Part shown: piece by piece, positions 1-4,551 of the stretch | Layout of the letters: every line of letters begins with the position of its first letter | Position numbering within the stretch: the stretch's first letter is position 1 | Source of the DNA: a bacterium | GTDB taxonomy: Bacteria; CG03 | Length of the DNA stretch: 5,175 bases | NCBI GenBank assembly: GCA_013791675.1 | Contig: VMTI01000091.1 | Location: 1-5,175 of the forward strand | Direction: 5' to 3' | Program-made: the position numbers and the translations under genes | The notes under the pieces: model-generated | Database searches by the model: none | The model's input: the letters and a program-made list of their open reading frames with translations, nothing else | Told to the model about the DNA's origin: nothing

Positions 1-442
1 GAAAAGTTTTAAGGCTTCCCGCCGAAAAAACCGTTTCGGCGAGCATAAAATCAAAATAGCGGCGCAATAAAACAATCTCTATTTCCGCATCCGGAAGATA
101 ACGCACGGCGTTGTACTTATCCTCCCGTCCGTATTTCCGGCAAAGGCTCAGGACTTTCTCTTTTTTCATTTTGACATTTTTAAATTTCTCGTCCTCTGAA
201 ATTATTTCCCTCATACGATGAGTGACCTTGTTTATAAAAGAAGATGTGATATACTGACCATCGTTAATCTCATAGAAATAACCCTTCATCAGAGTCTGAC
301 CGACATGAAGCGACACATCAGGATAAAGTTCGTGTATGGCGCACTCCAACAGTATTGAAAGACTGCGGCGGTAAATCTCAGCGCCGTGCTTTGTGTTAAA
401 ACTGACCCGCCCGCGCTCAATTGCCATAAAAAAGGAGTTCAA
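1..442 (-). CDS. Probable uridine-kinase-family nucleoside kinase, N-terminal part (C-terminus beyond window)
   Basis: The frame is open from position 442 to the window edge, about 147 codons. The visible part resembles the threonyl-tRNA-synthetase-like second additional domain found at the N-terminus of some bacterial nucleoside kinases, whose P-loop uridine kinase domain lies C-terminal. Supporting stretches are IYRRSLSILLECAIHELYPD, then HVGQTLMKGYFYEI (compare the ThrRS/kinase pattern of Gly-His followed by GYYYE), then an amphipathic helix THRMREIISED, and finally RRYFDFMLAETVFSAGSLKTF-like residues, corresponding to the family's segment before the kinase domain. The catalytic domain is not in the window, so kinase activity is inferred. 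There is no room for the TGS domain that often precedes this module. The start is taken as TTG at 442, because AGGGGG lies 6 nt upstream and the start overlaps the thiE stop as TTGA. ATG at 427 is the alternative but has no Shine-Dalgarno at a usable distance. It is translated last in the thiM-thiE operon. The alternative is an orphan ThrRS-like domain protein. Confidence 0.68.
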   Translation of the reverse strand, partial: MNSFFMAIERGRVSFNTKHGAEIYRRSLSILLECAIHELYPDVSLHVGQTLMKGYFYEINDGQYITSSFINKVTHRMREIISEDEKFKNVKMKKEKVLSLCRKYGREDKYNAVRYLPDAEIEIVLLRRYFDFMLAETVFSAGSLKTF

Positions 443-1059
443 GACCTGCCCCCTTTCTGGAAGAGCTTCTGAAATTGTCTGATTGCCCCGGCGGGATCGG
501 ATGATGCGGCAACAGCCGATATGGCGCAGAGAGCGTCGGCCCCGGCTGATATGACTTCGCGGGCGTTTTCAAAATTTATTCCGCCAATCGCAACGAGAGG
601 CAGTTTTGAAAAAGATTTTATCTTTCTTAACATCTGCGTCCCGCAGGCTCGCCCGGCGTCTTTTTTTGTGAGGGTTGCAAATATGGGGCTTATGCCCAGA
701 TAATCCGCTCCGAGCCGAGCCGCTTCGCGGGCTTCCTCTTCGTTATGCACGGTGACGCCTATTATTTTGTCTTTTCCCAAAAGCCGCCTCGCCGAAGCGA
801 CCGGCATATCATCGGCGCCTATATGAACACCGTCCGCCGCAGCCGCAAGCGCTATGTCTATTCTGTCGTTTATTATGAGTTTCGCCCCGTGGCAGATTTT
901 TCTCAGTTGCGAAGCTTCTTCAAAAAGGAATCTTGTTGACGAGTTTTTTGCTCTGTACTGAATAACTCCGACGCCGCATTTCACGGCAAGTGAAACGTCA
1001 TTCATTATTCCCGCGCGGCTTAAAGCGGCATCTGTTATAAAATAATAGTCCTTTATCAC
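439..1059 (-). CDS. thiE: Thiamin-phosphate synthase ThiE
   Basis: This cytosolic TIM-barrel enzyme condenses HMP-PP with hydroxyethylthiazole phosphate to thiamin phosphate and pyrophosphate. The 206 residues match the usual single-domain length. Family motifs appear in order: YYFITD (5-10), VIQYRAKN (32-39, with the Gln/Arg/Lys that bind the pyrimidine pyrophosphate), LIINDRIDIAL (61-71), DGVHIGADDMP (76-86, Asp residues for Mg-pyrophosphate), IGVTVHNEEEA (100-110), YLGISPIFATLTKKDA (120-135, the phosphate-loop equivalent of GPIFPTxTK) and the C-terminal VAIGGI with downstream GADALCAISAV. The start is GTG at 1059; an AGGGA overlapping the thiM stop codon precedes it by 9 nt. It lies 12 bp after thiM, whose product supplies one of its substrates, and overlaps the following kinase start. 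Identity is well supported, because the motif set distinguishes it from the TenI regulator-like homologues, which usually lack several of these residues. Confidence 0.95.
   Translation of the reverse strand: MIKDYYFITDAALSRAGIMNDVSLAVKCGVGVIQYRAKNSSTRFLFEEASQLRKICHGAKLIINDRIDIALAAAADGVHIGADDMPVASARRLLGKDKIIGVTVHNEEEAREAARLGADYLGISPIFATLTKKDAGRACGTQMLRKIKSFSKLPLVAIGGINFENAREVISAGADALCAISAVAASSDPAGAIRQFQKLFQKGGRS
449..454 (-). promoter_or_regulatory. Shine-Dalgarno for the nucleoside kinase, inside the thiE 3' end
   Basis: On the minus strand AGGGGG sits 6 nt before TTG (442..440), whose last two bases and following A form the thiE TGA stop. This spacing supports the TTG start and translational coupling. 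The next in-frame ATG (427) is 21 nt from the same motif, too far for efficient initiation. Confidence 0.6.
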
Positions 1060-1071
1060 GCGGGCTGTTCC

Positions 1072-1863
1072 CTAAAGGGAGGCTATGCGCTCCAGCGACT
1101 CAATCTGTTCCCTGTTTAAATTATAGACGCAATCAAACATATCTTCTTTAAAACTTCCGGTGCCTGTGGAAATTTCTGAAGCTATTTCAGCGGCTATACC
1201 GAAGCAAACCAACGCCCCTGCAGATGCCCGCGCGAGGTCTTTGGCAACCCCCGCGAATGTGCCGATTACGGATGCCGCCATACATCCGGTGCCCACAATT
1301 TTTCCCATCATGTCCGTGCCGTTTGACACCTTATAAACCGCGGAACCGTCGGATATAATATCCTCTTTTCCCGTAATAACAACCGTGCACGCTTTTTTCA
1401 CGGCAAGCTGCTTAGCCATTTTTGAAAGATCCCCGTCAACCTTTCCGCTGTCAACGCCTTTCGTCTTCACTTCCATTCCCGCCACACGCGCTATTTCCGA
1501 GGCGTTCCCTTTTATGATGTTTATTTTTACCTCGGTTAGAAGCTCCGCGACTTTTTCATCCCTGAAACGCGTCGCTCCCGCCCCGCAAACATCCAGCACA
1601 ACGGGTATGCCTTTTTTGTTGGCGGCGCCCGCGGCAAGTTTCATTGACTCTATCAGTTCGGTTGTCAGCGTTCCTATATTAAGCACCAGCGACGATGATA
1701 GAGAGGCCATATCCGCGGCTTCCTCTTTTGCGTGAGCCATAACAGGGCTTGCGCCGAAAGACTTAACAATGTTGGCGCAGTCGTAAATCGTCACCCAGTT
1801 CGTTATGTGATGCACCAGAGGTTTTTCTTTTCGCACTTTTTCCAGCAATTCCCATGTCTTCAT
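1072..1863 (-). CDS. thiM: Hydroxyethylthiazole kinase ThiM
   Basis: ThiM phosphorylates 4-methyl-5-(2-hydroxyethyl)thiazole with ATP, the thiazole salvage step that feeds ThiE. It belongs to the ribokinase-like fold and is usually a trimer in the cytosol. With the start at 1863 the protein has 263 residues, typical for the family. Visible motifs are HHITN (18-22) followed by DCAN, LVLNIGTL near 59-66, VLDVCGAGATRFR (89-101, corresponding to the family's LDPVGVGATxxR), IIKGNASEI (116-124), ITGKEDIISDG (163-173, nucleotide site), GTGC (191-194, with Cys194 at the conserved catalytic-site cysteine) and TGTGSF (233-238). A longer frame reaches ATG 1989 but would translate through a strong promoter and a hairpin, and its extra 42 residues are basic and unlike ThiM. 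GGAGG sits 5 nt before ATG 1863, which settles the start. ATG 1875 overlaps that Shine-Dalgarno. It is the first gene of the thi operon. Confidence 0.95.
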   Translation of the reverse strand: MKTWELLEKVRKEKPLVHHITNWVTIYDCANIVKSFGASPVMAHAKEEAADMASLSSSLVLNIGTLTTELIESMKLAAGAANKKGIPVVLDVCGAGATRFRDEKVAELLTEVKINIIKGNASEIARVAGMEVKTKGVDSGKVDGDLSKMAKQLAVKKACTVVITGKEDIISDGSAVYKVSNGTDMMGKIVGTGCMAASVIGTFAGVAKDLARASAGALVCFGIAAEIASEISTGTGSFKEDMFDCVYNLNREQIESLERIASL

Positions 1864-1868
1864 TAAAT

Positions 1869-1873
1869 CCTCC
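1869..1873 (-). promoter_or_regulatory. Shine-Dalgarno deciding the thiM start
   Basis: GGAGG with the spacer ATTTA places ATG 1863 at an ideal 5 nt. It lies 9 nt downstream of the 3' arm of the leader hairpin, so an extended or alternative fold of the leader could affect access to it. This last point is inference. Confidence 0.8.
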
Positions 1874-1882
1874 ATTGTAGCT

Positions 1883-1916
1883 GGGGCTGAAAGTCCGCCG
1901 TGGCGGAACAGTCCCC
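1883..1916 (-). promoter_or_regulatory. GC-rich hairpin in the thiM 5' leader
   Basis: On the minus strand the arms are GGGG, one bulged A, CTG, one unpaired T, then TCCGCC, a two-base AC turn (or a four-base CACG loop if the last pair opens), GGCGGA, an unpaired CTTT, CAG and CCCC. That is up to 13 pairs with an asymmetric internal loop. It begins about 7 nt after the predicted transcription start and is followed by AGCTACAATGGAGG rather than a T-run, so it is not an intrinsic terminator. No TPP riboswitch core (CTGAGA and the downstream ACCTGA-type segment) is visible. It may control translation or stabilise the mRNA 5' end; the function is unknown. Confidence 0.55.
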
Positions 1917-1930
1917 GTTTCGTACGCCGA

Positions 1931-1959
1931 ATTCTATTTCCTTTACGGTTTTCAGTCAA
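1931..1959 (-). promoter_or_regulatory. Sigma-70-type promoter of the thiM-thiE operon
   Basis: The minus strand carries TTGACT (1959..1954), exactly 17 bases, then TAGAAT (1936..1931). Each hexamer differs from the consensus at one position. The predicted start of transcription is near 1923, giving a leader of about 60 nt to the thiM ATG at 1863. It falls in the AT-rich gap after the mosaic envelope gene, so the thi genes are probably transcribed independently of that gene. Confidence 0.75.
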
Positions 1960-1993
1960 TACCTTTGAGTAATCATTGAAGTTTTTCAATCTG

Positions 1994-2032
1994 AATTATT
2001 CGTAATGAAACAATGCCTAAGTTTCAATAATT
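1994..2032. repeat. AT-rich imperfect inverted repeat in the intergenic gap
   Basis: On the plus strand AATTATT (1994-2000), a six-base bulge CGTAAT, and GAAAC (2007-2011) are matched by GTTTC (2021-2025) and AATAATT (2026-2032) around a nine-base loop, giving 12 pairs. It lies about 95 bp downstream of the stop of the mosaic gene and about 35 bp upstream of the thi -35 box. No GC-rich stem or T-run makes it a standard terminator. It could be a weak terminator, a regulator site, or chance in AT-rich DNA. The rest of 1864..2123 shows no further gene. Confidence 0.3.
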
Positions 2033-2123
2033 ATAAACGAAGCTTGCATAATGCGGGTTAAACAAATCATAATAAAATAGCATCAAACAATACTCATTGC
2101 CGCAGTCGTCTGTCTCCCGAATT

Positions 2124-4514
2124 TTATCTCAATAAAAGAAATTCCACCCTGCGGTTCTTGCTGCGAGCTTCTTCTGTGTCATTGTTTCCGAGCGGTTTGC
2201 TTTCTCCGTAGCCCAAACTGCTCAATCTTCTTCGGGGAATTCCCTGCTTAATCAAATACTCCATTACACTGGCAGCCCTTTTCTCCGAAAGTTTCTGATT
2301 ATATTCCGCATCTCCGATACTATCCGTGTGTCCTGCAATTACTACCCTGTAATCGGGAAACTCCTTTAATAAAGTCACTATCTTGTTAAAACCACCATAA
2401 CTGCTGTCACTAATTTCGTCGGAATTGAGTCCAAAACTGATTACCGATTCGCTGATATTCAGCTGAATTTTATCCTGCTTGCCAGATGCCAAACTTTTCC
2501 TTGCCTCTTGTATCGCCTGTTCATCTTTTTCTTTTTGCTTTTCTTCCAGCAGACCGGAGGCAATTTTTCCCGCTAATTTTTCAACGACTTCTTTTGAGTT
2601 TTTGACATCCCCTTCCTCTGTAACTTTTAACAATGAAGCGCCGTTACTGCTGTCAATCACCTGAGAAAATATTTTCAGTGTCTTGTCCGTCACTTTATAA
2701 CTCCCCGTTAACAGATATTTTGCTCCTGCGATTTTCCCCACTTTCGGAGCTGTTTTTTCATCCACAATCCCTGTTAGACCCAATCTCTGCTCCTCAATCG
2801 CTTTATCAAGATTCGCCCTTTCAACAAAGCACAGTCCCGTTTCTTTTGTTAAAGAATCCGTTAGCGTTTCAAGAATGCTGTCGCCCAAATAATTATACTC
2901 AGCGCCGGAGTTATTGCTAAATTTCAGCGCCGCGACAGCGCCCATTTCCAGGTCAATGTCTTTTATCTTTTGAAGAGTATTCGCATCGGGATTTTTTTTG
3001 AGCGCCCGCTTATAATACTTTCGGGCTTCGGTAATATTACCCGCCTGATAAAGCACTTCACCTCTGCTCATTTCCTCTAAATTGCTCAGCATCATTTTCG
3101 CCTGATTCCGTATCTGCTTTCTTTCCCGCGCAGTAACTTTTTCGCCTATGACACCCGCCATCTTCAACACAATTTCCTCTACAATTTCATCAATTTTGCT
3201 AATTTTTCCTTTCCCCGTTTCCGCCCGCAGAATTTCCGCCGTTTCTGTTTTTAGAAGACGGGCATTGATAAGCAAGTCATTTCCCGAAAGGCGATAACTC
3301 CCGATGATTATCGCCGTAGCTCCCAGTATTTTCCCAATTTGCGGAGCTGACTCCTCTGAAATTATGCCGAGCATTCCGAGTTTTTGCTCTTCTATCACAT
3401 CCTGAAGCCGCGCCCTGTCAACGATTTTTATTCCCCCGATTTGTGAAAGCGTTGTGCACGCCATATCCGGGATTCCCACTCTCAACCATTCCGACTTTTC
3501 GTCTTTGGTAATATTTATGAAATTGCCGACGGCAATTGTCTGACTGATTTTCTGCGCTTTATCCGGCTTTTTTTCCGCCTTCGCCGAAACAACTTTTTCT
3601 TTACGGGGCTTCTCTTTCTTCGCCGCTTCCTTTTTTTCCCCAAAACGAGTGACCAGAGAAACTCTCTGAACCGTATCCATTTCATCCATCGTTGCCATCG
3701 CGTAATCAATGTTAATTTTATTCAGCTTAATCCCGAAACCGAAAGTCAGCGAGCCCAGATCATAACCGGATTTATAACCTGCCCGCAAAGCAAATGATTT
3801 TCCAAGCAGAAATTCCATCCCTATATTTTTCTTCATATCTCCGTCATTGGGCTTCACAATATCAAAACCCATTGTTAAATTATTTGCCCTGTAAGACACC
3901 CCCGTTCTGATATTCTTCGGCAGAGGATCCGCTTCACTGTCATATTTCAATCCGCTTCCGATGTTTTGAACGGCTGCGCCGAGCGAAAAATTATTTCCGC
4001 TGTATAAACCGCCGAAATCAGCGCAAAAAGTCGTGGCTGAAAAATCTTCAACCAGCGTTGACTGAAGAACTTTTCCGCTTAACCCGACTGAAAAATTTCC
4101 AAACAAATTGCGCCCGTAAGAAAGAGAGGCGAGATAATCCTGCTGAGCTTTGACCGTTTTAGAATTGCCTGAAATATCAATCAACTCAATATTGCCTGCG
4201 TTATAATAAATAAAACTTCCTGCAAAAGCGCTTTTGGCTCCTGGAAAACCAAAATTAACGACACCGAAACTGTCATCGGCTATGCCCGTTTGATACGCAA
4301 AAGTTGACTGGCCTCCTCTCAGAGTCGCCAGCCCCGCGGGATTATAATAAATACAGGAAACATCACCCAGCGCGGCGGTGTATGCCCCCGCCATCCCCGA
4401 AGCTCTTGCCCCCGGGGGCTGTGAAAGTATTACGGCGCCTGCCGTCCCTTCATCCCCCGCGTAAACCTGAGTAAAAATAAATAAAATACTCAAAACAATA
4501 AAAATCTTTTTCAC
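2124..4514 (-). CDS. Mosaic outer-membrane protein: PorV/PorQ-like barrel, two CsgG-like domains, TPR-like helices, OmpA-type peptidoglycan-binding domain
   Basis: Numbered from the GTG at 4514 the protein has 796 residues. Residues 1-19 are a Sec signal peptide (basic MKK, hydrophobic IFIVLSILFIF, VYA before the cut) with no lipobox. Residues 20-293 resemble PorV/PorQ (UPF0164-type) barrels: PPGARASGMAGAYTAALGD, then IYYNPAGLA, alternating strands, and a closing strand RVSLVTRFG. A Lys/Ala/Glu linker covers 294-323. Residues 325-458 are a CsgG-like alpha/beta domain (IAVGNF, IVDRARLQDVIEEQ, GATAIIIGSY). Residues 484-523 look like a single TPR (GEVLYQAGNITEARKYYKRA). Residues 526-656 repeat the CsgG-like unit (VERANLDKAIEEQ, GAKYLLTGSY). 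A charged helix follows, then an OmpA C-terminal domain (684-796) with GHTDSIG, LSEKRA, GYGES and NRRVEF. Asp731 and Arg746 are spaced as the diaminopimelate-binding pair. The likely role is a barrel anchored to peptidoglycan with periplasmic scaffold domains. The exact function, and whether it takes part in secretion, are unknown. It follows the cargo-like gene by 37 bp. Confidence 0.88.
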   Translation of the reverse strand: MKKIFIVLSILFIFTQVYAGDEGTAGAVILSQPPGARASGMAGAYTAALGDVSCIYYNPAGLATLRGGQSTFAYQTGIADDSFGVVNFGFPGAKSAFAGSFIYYNAGNIELIDISGNSKTVKAQQDYLASLSYGRNLFGNFSVGLSGKVLQSTLVEDFSATTFCADFGGLYSGNNFSLGAAVQNIGSGLKYDSEADPLPKNIRTGVSYRANNLTMGFDIVKPNDGDMKKNIGMEFLLGKSFALRAGYKSGYDLGSLTFGFGIKLNKINIDYAMATMDEMDTVQRVSLVTRFGEKKEAAKKEKPRKEKVVSAKAEKKPDKAQKISQTIAVGNFINITKDEKSEWLRVGIPDMACTTLSQIGGIKIVDRARLQDVIEEQKLGMLGIISEESAPQIGKILGATAIIIGSYRLSGNDLLINARLLKTETAEILRAETGKGKISKIDEIVEEIVLKMAGVIGEKVTARERKQIRNQAKMMLSNLEEMSRGEVLYQAGNITEARKYYKRALKKNPDANTLQKIKDIDLEMGAVAALKFSNNSGAEYNYLGDSILETLTDSLTKETGLCFVERANLDKAIEEQRLGLTGIVDEKTAPKVGKIAGAKYLLTGSYKVTDKTLKIFSQVIDSSNGASLLKVTEEGDVKNSKEVVEKLAGKIASGLLEEKQKEKDEQAIQEARKSLASGKQDKIQLNISESVISFGLNSDEISDSSYGGFNKIVTLLKEFPDYRVVIAGHTDSIGDAEYNQKLSEKRAASVMEYLIKQGIPRRRLSSLGYGESKPLGNNDTEEARSKNRRVEFLLLR

Positions 4515-4520
4515 CTTCTG

Positions 4521-4527
4521 CCTCCCC
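4521..4527 (-). promoter_or_regulatory. Shine-Dalgarno deciding the mosaic protein start
   Basis: GGGGAGG lies 6 nt upstream of GTG 4514. In-frame ATG codons at 4535 and 4529 lie upstream of or against this motif, and ATG 4535 has no Shine-Dalgarno of its own (it is preceded by AATATTAA). Starting at the GTG also gives a compact signal peptide beginning MKKIF instead of one preceded by seven polar residues. Confidence 0.75.
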
Positions 4528-4551
4528 ATAGTCATTTAATATTCGGGTTTT

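Noticed and set aside
521..939. Plus-strand small frames opposite thiE
   Set aside because: They lie antisense to a clearly conserved gene and their translations show no recognisable domain.
1069..1080. Short inverted repeat TCCC-TAAA-GGGA at the thiM/thiE junction
   Set aside because: It has only four pairs and is explained by the thiM end codons and the AGGGA Shine-Dalgarno of thiE.
1385..1735. Plus-strand 116-residue frame opposite thiM
   Set aside because: Its Ser/Ala/Phe-rich composition is that expected of the antisense of thiM; no motif or start signal is apparent.
1864..1930. TPP riboswitch upstream of thiM
   Set aside because: The predicted leader is about 60 nt and lacks the CTGAGA and ACCTGA-type core elements; only a single hairpin is seen.
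2020..2045. Second promoter based on a TATAAT on the minus strand
   Set aside because: The -10-like hexamer has no acceptable -35 at 16-18 bases; the sequence there is ACCCGC-like.
2033..2123. Possible intrinsic terminator after the mosaic gene
   Set aside because: Only a 4-5 pair stem (CAAT...ATTG) followed by a mixed TATTTTATT tract is present, too weak to call.
2479..2920. Plus-strand frames opposite the second CsgG-like domain
   Set aside because: They are antisense to a well-supported coding region and have no family features.
3515..3709. Minus-strand 64-residue reading frame rich in Arg/Lys
   Set aside because: It is an out-of-frame shadow of the Lys-rich linker and CsgG-like start of the mosaic protein; it has no family resemblance or Shine-Dalgarno support.
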